Below, piece after piece: positions 1 through 12,154 of a stretch of DNA of 64,000 nucleotides. The stretch's first letter is position 1. Every line of letters begins with the position of its first letter. The DNA is taken from assembly GCA_017654735.1 (NCBI GenBank), contig JADPYG010000001.1:558001-622000 (forward strand), given 5' to 3'. Origin of the DNA: Vishniacozyma victoriae (Eukaryota > Basidiomycota > Tremellomycetes > Tremellales > Bulleribasidiaceae). The position numbers and the translations under genes are program-made. The notes beneath the pieces are model-generated. The model was not told where the DNA came from, did no database searches, and worked only from the letters and a program-made list of their open reading frames with translations.

Positions 1-3000
1 TGGATAGCTTCGATTCGAGCAATCAACCATGGACTTCGAAACTCTCGGGAAGGGTTCGCCCATGCCCTTGAATCATTGGCGATGCAACCCGACACGGCGC
101 TTACTCGGACCCTATGGGATATTGCTGGAGTACCAAAAGCCGCCATCATCCTCTTATTATCGCCAATCGACGAGATACATGATCCGATCATCAGTCTGAT
201 CCAACAAGCCTTTGACGATACCGACGATCGACTAGACTGCTTCCGGATCCTCCTCCAAAAGTATCCTGATCAGGCAATGGAAGGTCTTCGATTCTTCCTC
301 CAACACTTCATCCAGACCGCTCAGAAGACGCCCGATTCATGCTCGCTTGCTAAATGGCTAGTGAGGTGTTTCACCGATGTTCTCGATGTCCTCTGTAATC
401 CCTCTTCATCTGAACCACTTCTACACGCCGAAGCGTTTCTTAACAATGAGGCCGGAGGTGTCAATATGAGCAAACGGGTCGGAGATCTTTGGTCGCTCAT
501 GACGGAATCTTTGTCGGTCATCTTCGATCGAACAAAAGATTGGGCACCGCTATACGAGAATGAAGTCATGGTCGACTGGATGCGAGATGCTTTGATTTTC
601 GGTAGAGGCATGACCGAACATATCCGAGTGTTTGAGGCTGCTTTTCTCGGTCAATCAGGATCACGATTTAGTGGGGACGATGTCGATTCACCATTAAAGA
701 TCACGCATGTTGGGAAAAGGATGGTGGAGAAGCTGGAGAAGGTACTGAAGCATCTCGTATCCTGGCTCAGGCTCACAGAGTAAGTTGTTCCGCGTGTGAG
801 CCCTGGCAGTAACTGATCTCAGCGTCGAGACGCTTCATCAAACCTTTGAGCTCATCAAGACTATTGTAGGCCGAATCGCCAAGGCCAAACCCGATCTCAC
901 CAAGACACCTGAGTTGGAAGCTACATTACAGGACATCGATAAATTCTCGCGTCGCGCCGATACGAATCATCGAACACGTCTTTCGGACGATTACTTATCC
1001 GAGCTGGCGGGTATTCTTGATCCATTCGAATTGGGTCTGGCCGATGATGAGGTCCAATTCCTCAAGGAACAAAAGGCGACCCCGAGCGAGACACCTTCTT
1101 CGTCCCGAGACCGCGAAATCAAAACTCCATCATCTGGCGAGCCAATGCTCATCACCAAGAAGAATGCTTTCGAGGAAATGATGAAGACTGCTGGCAAATC
1201 CAAGACTCCGACCTCATCCCAGACCTCGACAAGCGCAAAACCAGTAAAGAAGGCAGGGGCGTCCTTTAGTAAACCAACAGAAGTAATCGATATCGACGAC
1301 GACGACTTCGATGATTCTTTCTTGGATCAACTATCGGGCGGTGATCTCGACATGATCGAAAAGAAGGCCAAAGTAGCCAGCACGTTGCCCAAGCCTGTCT
1401 TCCCCAGATCCGCCTTTCCAGTACGACATACACCGACCGCCGCAGCTCAAAAACTCAACATCAATGTCGTTCCCCGCAAGCCTATCATCACGAAATCGTC
1501 TGCCCCTTCTTTCAAGTCCAAATTCATGCAAGAAGCGCGAAGGGAGCACAAGATGGGTCTTGCGGAACGCGGACGAGCTCAGATTGGTGGTATCAACCCT
1601 ACACTTCCTCCAAGTTCGAGATTTGGAACAGGTCTGGGTGCACACACTGGAGAACCACGGAAGATCAAGGTGATGGAAAGCGAGTCGAGTGCGACCGATT
1701 CGTCGGACGAGGATAATACAGGAATGAAAGCATTGGCCCAAAGACAAAAGTCTCCAGTCAAGCGAGCGCCGATAGTACCTCCCAAGATCAAAATGATGGG
1801 TTCGGCCATGGACGACGTGCTACGAGTTCGTGAGGAACGAAGGAACGCTCAGCATAGGATCAAACAGCGACTTCGACCCGATATTTCCGATCTTCATCGA
1901 TACGTACTCAGCTGGGATCCGCAGCACGTCGGTCCAACACCTCCGCATCATCCTCAATACGCCGCTCTTACCTCCAAGCTCGGTCCTGTTCCACCCACAT
2001 TCCCTAGCGCGAAGCAGTACGAGCAGACCATGTTACCTCTGTTCCTCCAGGAATTGTGGTCTCAGAGTCAACAGGAAAGACCGTCCATGGATGCGCCTTC
2101 CGTCATCGAAGTCAGTGCTCGTCAGTACGATGATGGATTTGTCGACATAGATGTCTTTTCCAAGCAAATGTACGGTAACTTCGTAAACGACTCGGATGTT
2201 GTCGTTCTCTCTCAACCTGGTCAGAGTGTTAGGGTCCTCGCCAAAGTTCAAGCTTTCAAGAAGAAACAAAACATCGCGCAAATCAAGTTGAGGGTATCTA
2301 CCTTGACGGACAAGAACTTGGTAGTTCCGAAAACAGTTTGGCACATGACGAAACACTTCTCGTGAGTCCACATTGACGATGTATGCTGATTGGCAGGTTG
2401 AGTACTGCTATCCGAGAGTTTGGTGCTCTCAAAGGTCTACCATACTACGAACCGGAACTGCTCTCAGATGTTTTGGCTAGTCGAGCTGCTCGTATGCCCC
2501 GCTTGACTTCCAACGCCATCGATGATGCTATGGAGGCATACAATGTCAATGAGCCACAAGCCAAAGCAATCCTAGGCGCTATGGAATCGAGAGGATTCGC
2601 TCTTATTCAAGGGTAAGTCGCTGGCATCGAGAATGTGAGCAGTGCTAACAGCCAGACCTCCCGGTACCGGAAAGACCAAGACCATTAGCGGTCTAGTCGG
2701 GAAGTTTCTATCTGAGAGACGAACACCAATCCCGACAGACGGTCAGAAAGCGATCAAGCCGAAATTATTGGTCTGTGCTCCAAGTAACGCAGCTATCGAT
2801 GAAGTCTGCAAGCGACTACTAAATGGTGTTCCGAGCAGCAAAGGAAATCTCCTGCATCCGACAATTGTACGAATCGGTATCGAGAAATCAGTCAATATCT
2901 CGGTTAAAGAGGTGTCTCTAGATTCACTTGTCGAGGCGGCGGTTTCTGCCAGTTCAGCCCACGGTGTAGGAAACGATTATACACGAATACAAGCTCAACA

Positions 3001-4892
3001 AGCCGAATTGAAGGATAAGATCACCGCGAAACAAAATCAAATTCAGACCGTCCATGATTTTGACGATCGAAAAAAGACACTGCAAGATGAATTACACGCC
3101 TTGCAGTCGGAGAGGGTTGCTCTCGTCAAGGAGTCCTCGAGGGCTAGGGATGCAGTCAAAGATGCCAGTCGACATCTTGATGGAGCTAGGCGTGCTGCTA
3201 GGGATTCCATCCTTCAAGATGCGGACATCATTTGTGCGACATTGTCCGGTTCCGGTCACGAGAGTTTGGCACCTTACACTTTCGAGACTGTCATCATTGA
3301 TGAAGCGGCACAAGCTATCGAGATGAGTTGTTTGATTCCGTTGAAGTATGGCTGTCAGCGGTGTATCATGGTTGGAGGTGAGTGCTCGTATTCGTCTCGT
3401 TGACTTATGCTCATGATTAGATCCAAACCAATTACCGCCCACGACAATCAGTCAGGACGTTGAGCGATTCCATTACAACGAATCACTTTTCGTCAGAATC
3501 GCAAAACGGGATAAGGCAAACATGCATCTCCTCAGGTACGTTACCACCACACTTTTACATGGACGCTGACAATACAGTATTCAATATCGAATGCACCCTT
3601 TCATCTCCGAACTTCCATCAAAGGTCTTTTACGATGGTCAACTCAAAGATGGAGAAGACATGGCTGGAAAGACATCGGCCGTGTGGCATCGACGGAATGT
3701 TTATGGTCCTTATCGATTCTTCAATGTTGAGGGAATCGAGCAGAAGAAGGGTACTTCGACATACAATCCTGCGGAAGCTGCTGCGGCTGTGGAGCTGTAC
3801 TCTGGGCTCGAACGGGACTTTTCCGACAAAGTCAATTTGTCTCTGCGGATCGGGGTCATCTCGATGTACAAGGAGCAAGTTGGTGAACTAAAGCGTACCT
3901 TCACCCGTACGTACGGGGAGGACATCCTCCAGAAGATCGAGTAAGTATATCATAAAGTGATCTGGTGAAAGCTGATGATAGATTCAATACTGTCGATGGT
4001 TTCCAAGGACAAGAGAAAGACATCATCATTCTCTCCACCGTCCGTTCTGGATCGTCACCCACCATCGGTTTCTTGAAAGATGCAAGGCGTATGAACGTCG
4101 CCTTGACGCGAGCAAAAAGTTCTTTGTTCGTCATCGGGAATGCCAGGACACTGGAGCGGGGCGACGAGCGATGGAAGACTATCGTAGGCGATGCGAGAGA
4201 TAGGGGATTCTTAATCGATGTACGTCCTTCTAGGCAAATCAGGGGAAGCAGCTGACAATCAGTATGATGCCAAGACATTCGAGTCTGCTCCCATGGATGT
4301 TCCCCCTCCGATTCCGAAACCGAGAATCAAGAAGGAGAAATCCGACAAGGTCAAGACATTGGCGGAGAAATCAAGTGTTCCCGCAGTCAAGACTATTCCA
4401 ACACAGCCAGCATCAATGGTGCCACCCACGAATGGAAACTCAGCTAAACCCATTCCCTCAGGTTTAGGCTCAAGTACCGCCCGTCAAACTCCTGTTTCCG
4501 ACAAGCAAAAAGATCTCGCCTTACCTCCCAAGGTGGTCCCTTCGAAACGACCATCTGATGTATCTTCATCAGCCCCAGTTCCCGAAGCCAAGAAACCTAA
4601 CTTGAATGGCAATACCCCCAAAAACCTGGCTACCTCCGCCCCGACTCGACCGGTGACAAATGGTAACGGTACGAACCCACCGAAAGGCTTACCTCGACCA
4701 GCACCTCCTCCTGGTCGACCACCTCCTCCTCCGCCTCCCACACGAGCGGCTGAGGATGTATTATTCATAAAGAAGAAAAAAGTATGTCACTCATCTTCGC
4801 AGCTAGGGTGTTCGCTGATAGATCAGAAGAAGCCCAATGCTGGTCCTGCACCGTCCGCGGGTGGACCTTCCGTTCGAGATCGTTACAAATAG
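1..4892 (+). CDS. SEN1: Sen1-type superfamily 1 RNA/DNA helicase, 5'-truncated by window start
   Basis: Sen1 unwinds RNA:DNA hybrids and releases RNA polymerase II at short non-coding transcripts in the nucleus. Nine exons can be joined: 1-779, 823-2361, 2397-2612, 2656-3377, 3421-3535, 3578-3940, 3982-4219, 4263-4781, 4827-4892, giving 1,518 residues with no start codon. Yeast Sen1 is about 2,230 residues, so roughly the first third lies outside. All SF1 motifs are intact: Walker A GPPGTGKT near residue 845, split by the 2613-2655 intron; DEAAQ near 1060; GDPNQLPPT, split by an intron; QYRMHP; VDGFQGQE; ALTRAK. An N-terminal helical region and a Ser/Pro-rich linker come before the helicase. 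The tail after 4263 is Pro/Lys-rich with a run of eight prolines interrupted once, and likely disordered. It converges on the next gene with 197 bases between stops. Confidence 0.93.
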
Positions 4893-5089
4893 CTGTATCA
4901 TATATTTCACTCACGAATGATGACTGGACGACAATCATCACATAACATCATAGACAACATATTTCACACATCGCATGTTCATTTCCATCAATCACATCAA
5001 CAACGGTATGTATACATCAAACATCAATCGGATCGTCATCATATCATCACTATCTATTGTATATCATTTATGCATCGAGATTGTCTATT

Positions 5090-7872
5090 TCACAGCGTCG
5101 CCTTTTCTTCCGCAGACAACCCACTACCTTCTCCAGCCTTCAGTGCTGCCCTCCTCGCTTGCTCGCGTTTCTGTCTTTCCTCCAAATATTTCTTCTTATC
5201 CTCATCACTCATCTTATCCCATTTCGCGGCTCTCGCAGCTGCTTCCTCCTCTCTTGATCCCGGTTTCGACTTTTTCTCTCTTTCAGCCAGATATCGTTTC
5301 TTTTCTTCATCTGACAGATCATTCCACTTCTTTTTCGAGCCTTCATCCTTTCCTCCCGATGGCGACGTTGATTCTTTTTGGTTGGAATCGACTTTTTTCC
5401 GTTTCTCCCTTTCTGCCATATATATTTTCTTCTCCTCATCTGACATTTTTCCCCATATCTCTTTCGTCATCGCCCCATCATTCCCGGCCGAGGCGTTCTT
5501 ACGTTTCTCTCTAGCCGCCATATAAGCCTTCTTCTCTTCATCGTACATCTTGGCCCATTTCTCCTTGGTCATTGGCTCATCGTCTTGGGTCGACGTATGT
5601 TTGCGTTTCTCTCTGTCCGCCATATACAATTTCTTCTGTTCATCGGACATTTTCGACCATTTCTCTTTGGTCATTGCGGAATCTGTCGTACTCGCTGATG
5701 TCGGTTGCGAATGGATCTCCCCAGACGATTGTTTCGCGGCTCGTGCTCGATAAGCCGCTCTTTCTTCTTTCGTGAGTGCTCTCGGGACTGCCTTGTCCCC
5801 ATCTCTGGATCGAGCTTTGTCGCTCGATGATGCGGAATCGGGTATTATCTCCTTCCCCTTCCCCTTGTCGAGCTTAGGAATAGGTATCGAGTCTTTGCCC
5901 TCTTTCTTCTTCTCGGACGCAGCTCTTGCTTCCTTCTCTGCCTGTGCTCGAGCTAATTTCTCCTTCATCGCTAGCGGTATCTCCTCTTCCTTCCGGGCTT
6001 CTACGGGCACTGGTACTTCTCGAGAAGGCGGTGCGGCAGCTCGAGCTGTGGCTGTTGCCGTTGGCTGTTGTGACCCTGTTGTTTCTCCAGATTGACGAGC
6101 TGCAGTGGCATTGAGTTGTTGCCAGACGAAGAAGGCTAATAAGACTAGACCGAGCTGTTCTTGGACTGCTCGTTAGTCGGACGGCATGACGCTGGATCTG
6201 GCTGTACTGACTGTAGAAGAGGAGGAGGCACAACATTGCTTGACTTGCCCAAATAGCTTTTTGACTTTATGTCAGTCGTTTGCATTGACGCAGTGGGGTA
6301 GACTCACACTTGTGGATCGACGGGTACATCAGGTCGTTTGGGAGGTTCGATGGACACACTAGCTGTTGCTGTACCTGATCTCTCCCTCGCCTGGAGAGCC
6401 TTTGCTTTCTCCCTAGCTTCTAATTCAGCTCTCATTTTCGCCTTCTCCCTCTCCTCCAATTTCTTTTTCTCGGCTTCTTTGACCTTGTCCACTTCTTTGC
6501 TTGACTCAGCTTTGCTGACCGTCTCTACCACCGCTGATTTTTTTGCAACTTCCGCAGGATCCTCGCCAGCCAGTACATCTGTGACCACCTTCGGTACAGG
6601 CGGAGGAGCCATAATATGATCCGCATTCTTCGGTATATTCTTCCACCACATTGTATTCCTAGCTTGATCAGGCGGGGGATGTAATCCATGTGGAAAAGGA
6701 ACGAGATGGGCTCGATTACCTCGCATCGTCATCAAGTAATTATGATGTACATTCTTCGATTGACGGGGTTTCTTCTTTGATTTCTTGAGTATCGAACGTA
6801 GAGGTCGGACATCACCTGCCATCAATGGATCTTCTTCATCTCCTGAGGCTGGGGATCCTTTCTTGTCGTCCTCATCACTCGAGGAGGCTGATGGGGGATT
6901 CTTGGCTTCTCTCGCCTTCTCAGTTTGTGACTTTCCATCATCAGAATTCTTGGGCTCGACTACGACGGCTTTGGCTCCCAGGGCAGGATCGGATACAGAT
7001 CTCGAGGTGGTCGCTGCTTTGGCGTCATCTGTCCCCTTGCTTCCTGTTTGCCCATTCTGGTGCTCCTTGAGCGCAGCAGCCTTCTTCGCCTGATACGCCA
7101 AGATCGCCTTACGCTTCGATGTCTCCTCGTCGGTCATGCTATCTGATGAAGACGGTCCAGCCCTGGCCTCAGCCTTACTGCCATCAGAACCTTGTGCCGA
7201 TACCTTGGCTTCCTTCGGTTTTAGGACGTCACCAGGAGCGGACCTCGATGATGATTCTGGGGTAATTCTGTGATCAGGCGGAGGTCGACTTCTATCTTGC
7301 CATGGGGGCCAGAAGATTTCCCAGCTATGTTTCACCCTTCGGAATAGATGTGCTGGTATTAGGTGGATGAGTACGCTTATCATGAGTATTATGAGGGATA
7401 CAACGATCGGGTTGGGTATCAATGAGTGGACGAGGTCAAGTAGAGTGTGACCTGTACTTGCTGGTGGGCCGAGTGTAGTGTGATTCCGGGGAGATGATGT
7501 GGTATTCACTTCAACTTGCTGTGGGACTGGGACTGGCGGGGCAGGTAAACTTTGGGCTTGTTGTTGGTAGATGGATACCCCCACGGGGATGGGGATCGGA
7601 CCTGGGAACTGTGGTCCGAAGTCAGGTAAAAGACCAGGATTCATAGCTATTATTAGCGTCGTTGCGGGATCGACCTACCCAGCCCAGTAATGACGACAGC
7701 TACAATCATCTGTTCCAGCGGCCCGAAGAGCCTGTACATCAGTCATACCCCTGTATGTCTGGTCATCATACTGGTCGTTGCTTTGCTCCAGCCATGAAGT
7801 GATGTATCGGGTGAGTAGACGGTAGTAATGGCCGATCAGTAACAGAGGTCTCAGAAAGATTGGTAGAGCCAT
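5090..7872 (-). CDS. Membrane protein with tandem HMG-box-like repeats, function unknown
   Basis: Not recognised as a named family. Secure exons are 6308-7646, 6212-6264 and 5090-6165; reading from the ATG at 7644 gives 821 residues. A further first exon beginning at ATG 7872 (MALPIFLRPLLLIG, hydrophobic) is likely. The consensus donor at 7678 leaves it out of frame with 7646, however, and only a poor donor at 7703 (GTAGCT) restores frame. That exon may be an upstream ORF. Two hydrophobic segments are visible: one near 7375-7440 (VVSLIILMISVLIHLI) and one spanning the 6165-6264 exon join (GLVLLAFFVWQQL). The region between them is charged, Ala/Lys/Glu-rich and coiled-coil-like. The C-terminal third has five repeats of the type KW.KMSDEEKK.Y, resembling the second half of an HMG box. 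Two membrane spans would place the repeats away from DNA unless the protein sits in the nuclear envelope. Confidence 0.7.
5093..5674 (-). repeat. Five degenerate protein repeats, HMG-box-like
   Basis: Coding repeat units of about 33-45 residues at the C-terminus of the preceding gene. The core is MTKEKW.KMSDEEKK.YMA followed by REKRK. Units 1-3 are close copies; units 4 and 5 have drifted (KKKWNDLSDEEKKRYLAERE and KWDKMSDEDKKKYLEERQKR). A half-unit (LTKEERAAYRARAAKQ) precedes unit 1. The W..(L/M)SDEEK..Y pattern matches helix 2 and the start of helix 3 of HMG boxes. The helix 1 signature is missing, so canonical DNA binding is doubtful. Confidence 0.75.
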
Positions 7873-8548
7873 ATTGGTGTGTGTAAGTGATGCGTGCTAT
7901 CGTACACGATGGAATCACCTTGTCGACCTACAGCAGTCAGGAGGTCGTACTGAAAGGACGGGCATCCATGAAAGGAAGCAAGGACAACGGTCACCTTCCT
8001 CCGTATGGCCGACGGTTGCGCTTTGCATCACTCGGATTTCGTAAGGTAACGACGGCCGCTTGGCAACGCCTAGACTGTCAATTATAGCAAAAGCGGCCGC
8101 AAGCATTCCGAAATCCGTTTAGGGCCGAGTTCCCGCTTTGAGTAATTGATGAGTCTGCTGCGTCATGTAAATAGTCTGGGTTTGCTCCCCTTTGATTCAG
8201 GGTAAAATGTATTCCAAGGGAAGGTACCGATATTGAGCAAGGGGTATGAAGCGAGACAGACTGTACGCAAGCGGTTGTAGGGTTAGTAAGAGAGGGTAGA
8301 AAGGGGAGAGAAAGGAGGGACAGCATGTATTCTACCGCTTTTGCACTTTACTATACCCTTAGTAACACATTTGATTCACCCTTGGCCCCCTCAGCCAATT
8401 ATCATTCGAGACTGTAGTTAGAACTAGGTAGTCAAATCAAACTCAGACTATCAGACGGGAATAACATATACCTACATTTGCTTTAACAACACCTTTCCTA
8501 CCCTTTCACCTTTACACTTTTTTTCGAACCCACAGCCTAGCAGCAGCA
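7873..8548. promoter_or_regulatory. Divergent intergenic region
   Basis: 676 bases between two genes that diverge, so it should carry both promoters. The right end (8470-8530) is pyrimidine-rich on the + strand and ends in a run of eight T just before the start codon at 8549. No convincing coding sequence or RNA gene is visible. Confidence 0.5.
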
Positions 8549-9608
8549 ATGGTCAAGTGAGTCATTGTTCTATCTCGGATCAATGTTCAAGCAGGATGCG
8601 AGGCAGAGGCGGAATGATTCGGAGGAGGAAGAAGAGATTGCATGCCTGGACCAAAACATTGCTCGAAATGAAATGACATGATGCTGACAAACAACAGCCT
8701 CCTCTCTTTCAAGACTCCCCTTCTCGGTTTGGTCCTCATGACCGCCTACGCTGCCGTGAGTGTTTATTCCACCTCTCCACCACCATAGTGTGTATCAGGC
8801 GACAAAGGCAATAGTTGGGCCCTTGTTTATTTTGGGGTTTTCAGTGGTCGTCACCCTGATATCAACTATAAACACAACATCCGACATCATTCTGGTCCTT
8901 GTTGATGGGCTGCATGCGACGTTTTCGCATTGCGAAGGGGATGTTTGGGCTTGATGGAAATCACTCATACTTCCCGCATGCCAAGCATCTGGACGACCCT
9001 TGCCCTGGACCACAATTTCCGAAAATGTGAAAGCAAAACACTAACTTCTCAGATGGTCATTGATATCATTGGTATCACCAAGCAAAAGACTGGATCCAGC
9101 AACTACCCTCCCGCCGTCATTGCCATGTTGGTCGCTGCCATCCTCCAGATGCTACATCACGTTTACCTCGTCGCTACCTCTGGTCGAGGATTCCTTGGTA
9201 AGGCCACCAACGTCATGGCCGCCAGCGCCTTCTTCTTTGTGTTCCAAGTCGGTACGTTGTTTCCTCCCTTCAGCGAGGTTTAGTGCTGACAATAAGGTGG
9301 CACCATTGCCGCTACCGTCCTTTACAAGAGGCGGGACTCTCACTACTGCCCCCGAGACTCTCGAGTTCCCGAGTGCCCCGGTGTCTCCCGAGTATGTCCA
9401 CTTCTCTGATCTCAAATGTTCGGCAACTAATAATCAGGGTGTTATGGGTCTCGGATGGTCCCTCGCTGGTCTCTCCCTCATCTACATGGTTTACGTCTTC
9501 CTCATTGCCAAGAAGCACGCTACCCTCGCTGCCGACCTTTACAACATCCCCCCCAGGAAGCTCGCCAACGCCGACCTCGACGCCAAGCGAGAGGCTGGTG
9601 GCCACTAG
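8549..9608 (+). CDS. Four-helix MARVEL-like membrane protein
   Basis: Exons 8549-8556, 8698-8755, 9053-9251, 9297-9391 and 9438-9608 give 176 residues. The first exon carries only Met-Val plus two bases. The 142- and 297-nt early introns are much longer than the norm in this window and may hold regulatory sequence. Four hydrophobic segments are seen: TPLLGLVLMTAYAAMVIDII, AVIAMLVAAILQMLHHVYLV, VMAASAFFFVFQVGGTIAAT and WSLAGLSLIYMVYVFLIA. A charged loop with two cysteines lies between helices 3 and 4, and the cytosolic tail is Lys/Arg-rich. Length and topology fit fungal MARVEL-domain proteins of the plasma membrane or secretory pathway, but the match is by topology only. Codon choice is strongly biased to C-ending codons, unlike its neighbours, which suggests high expression. 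Confidence 0.8.
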
Positions 9609-9965
9609 ATGCTGTCTCCTCCCGACACTCAGGCTATCAGGATTAAAGGGAACTCGTCCGCGTTTATCAAGGAGCCCTTTATTTCTATATTTTACTTCTT
9701 TTAACTCAACCTCAACCTACCGCACAATACTACAACAATCCATAATGTCTATACACCCACAACCAAACACTCCGACTACCCCTTATCTTGCCCATTTTCG
9801 TATTCTCATTCCGTATCGCATCTGTTTCAGCTAGATGAATTGGAGTATCTTGGCACGTTGTGCGGGTGGGCGTTTTACCCATGATTTCCCAGGCGTTGCA
9901 TGCTCTCGCTATCATGCACTGAATTGCAATATTAAAATGACCAATTATTATCGAAATATATATAT
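9609..9965. other. Convergent intergenic region
   Basis: 357 bases holding the 3' ends of the MARVEL-like gene (+) and the bZIP gene (-). AT-rich near 9930-9968, with no coding signal. Confidence 0.5.
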
Positions 9966-12154
9966 CTATTGAGATTGCCCAAACATCCCTTGCGTCCCAT
10001 ATTCACCCCTCATGATAGGGTTGTCACCCTTTGGAATAGCTCTCTCGCCCCTAGTAGCTCTCCATCTATTGGTGATATCAAACACCTCGTCGTCGCACAG
10101 TATTCTATTCGTCAGTGTACATTCTTGTACAGGGGACGTACCGGAACTCTGTAAGCCATCGTTCGGATAATTCCCAATTATTGTGATCCAATGGATCTTC
10201 ACCATGCAATGTGAACTGCTTGTCAGCTGGGCCCAAGGAATGACGATGTGACCCACTCCATTGAGGATGGCATAGAACGCTTCTACGATATCATACCGAC
10301 CTACGAAGTCAGCGTGTATCTACCGTGAATTCAAATGGAGCATGGCATACCTCGTAATAGAATCATCCTATCCCGAATTGAAGGGAATACAAGTCCATCA
10401 ATTGCGTGTTCGTGTGCAATGGTCTTCTGTACCTTTGTAGGGCGTAACGAGTTTGGCAAGACGTAATTTGGGTTGACTCGATAACTGTCATCAATACTGG
10501 CCCGAAGTTAACACCTACTTGTTGAGGTGATACGTGATCATCTGACCATCAGCTCTGATCGGTTACGAGATAAACAACACTTACCTGCATAGCTTCCAGC
10601 ATCCGATTATTCTGATCATTCTCCGGTAGACTTTCCATCAATTTCTCCTGTACCCTAAACCTCTCTGCCATTTCATCAGGGGTCATTGGTGTCCCTTCCA
10701 AAGCCCGCCTGTCCCCAACAGTCAAACTAGCAACAGCTTCCTTTAATCGTTTACTCTTTTCCGTCTCTTCCTCCACGTCCCCACTCCCTGTAGGAATTGG
10801 TTTAGATACAGGTGGATTCGGTGCTCCGGGCGTAACTGGCGCAGCGGGGATGGTTAAGCCGAATCCTGTGAAATTTACTTGATTCTGCGCATTTGGTCCG
10901 AAACCCATTCCCATTCCCATACCGTATGGGAATTGCTGTTCTGGACCTTGAGCCCAACTTGGTCCGGCGGGATTGGGGGTTTGATATGGGTTTGGAGGAT
11001 TGTTGTAAGCGTATGGGTTGAACGGGGCGGTTGTTGGTGGGGGTTGATATCGTCCATTCGCCATGGCCTCGAGATCTGGGAAAAAGAAATCGTAGTTGTT
11101 GGCTGGTATGTTTTGTTGAGCTTGAAGTGGTGGTCCCATCGACTGTGATTGCGCTTGTGATTGTGATTGTGTTTGAGAGGAAGATGAGGGTGCCTGCGCC
11201 TGATTCAAAGTAGTATCAGGTCCAGGTGTTCTCGTATCTTTATACCTCTTGTCACCGCCTGGCGTAGAAGTACCCTCGGAATGATGATCGTGCTCTCCAT
11301 CGTGTTTCCGCTTTGAGCCAGATACATTTGTCGAAGTCTTTCGTTTGACATGACCGAGGGGAAGACCAGGGTTGGCTTCTTCCATCTCCTTGGACGCTTT
11401 GAGAGCAAGGAAAGCATCGTGTGCGGAGTCCGTATCTCCACGGTTCAGGATTGCATCTAGCTGAGTAGCATTCAAGCCGAGGCGAGGCAGGCATGATCCA
11501 AGTCCTGGGCGTCAGTTTGGGCGCTGTGCCGGAACAGTCATTTACAAGAGAGACTGACCTTCACCAACGAACGAGGTCATATTCTTCAACATGGACCTCA
11601 GATCTTTGTTCTCCTTTAGCAAGTTCCGGATAAGGAGGGTCATCAGGTCGACCCTCTCCTCCTTATCCCCAGAGAGGACTTCAACTCGAGCTTCAAGATC
11701 ACGGATCTGACATTAGCTATTCCCCCTGTGTAGCTTGAAATTGATCAGCTTACATATTGCTATTCTGTCAGCATCGTCCGCAACAATCACGTAGAATGGA
11801 GAACATACCTGTTTCCTCATTCTGAATTCTCGTTGAGCAATCCGGTTCTGAGCCTTCCGAACAGAGGCACTACCATCAGCTCGTCGCTCTATACATTCCC
11901 ATGACATCAGACTTACCCTCCCCCAGCAACTCCATCAGGCCCCATCGACCCTCCACGCGATGGAGACTCATCCTATACATCAAAGACCCGCCAAGAATTC
12001 GTCGATTGGCAGGGGAACAGAGGTGGACGTCGAGAGTGGAGGGTATTGTTGAAATTTAGGCACAGAAGGAAAAACTCGTCAGCTTGATGACCTGACCGGA
12101 TATACACCTGATGATAAAGATTTTACGCACCTCGTCGTGATCTTCCAGATTCAT
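9966..12154 (-). CDS. bZIP transcription factor with DUF3425-like C-terminal domain
   Basis: Best model, 543 residues: exons 12131-12154, 11931-11972, 11809-11886, 11754-11759, 11559-11706, 10585-11504, 10519-10541, 10351-10484, 10257-10300, 10142-10215, 9966-10104. The basic region KAQNRIAQREFRMRKQ is followed by a leucine heptad helix (IRDLEARVEVLSGD onward), so it should bind DNA as a dimer. The middle is Gln/Pro/Asn-rich. The C-terminal part (LRPTKVQKTIAHEHAIDGL, then FPSIRDRMILLRGRYDIVEA) matches the DUF3425 pattern found downstream of bZIPs in many fungi. A 6-nt exon (11754-11759, Gln-Tyr) and a 23-nt exon are needed to keep the zipper in frame. The N-terminus is uncertain: the consensus donor at 11916 leaves a phase that breaks the frame, and a non-consensus donor at 11930 restores it. 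A rival start at 11969 (MSLHRVEG) uses a 28-nt intron. Confidence 0.85.
11754..11759 (-). other. 6-nt microexon
   Basis: Six bases (CAATAT, Gln-Tyr) lie between an acceptor at 11761-11760 and a donor at 11753-11752. The flanking introns are 49 and 47 nt, each with good ends. Including it joins the basic region (..FRMRKQ) to the zipper helix (IRDLEARVE) in frame. Skipping it also keeps frame but deletes two residues at the fork between basic region and zipper, which would change heptad phasing. Confidence 0.75.

Noticed and set aside
4917..5525. Long + strand open frame, Ser/Phe-rich
   Set aside because: It is the antisense of the HMG-like repeats; Lys/Glu-rich coding DNA reads as Phe/Ser/Leu on the other strand. 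No splice or protein character.
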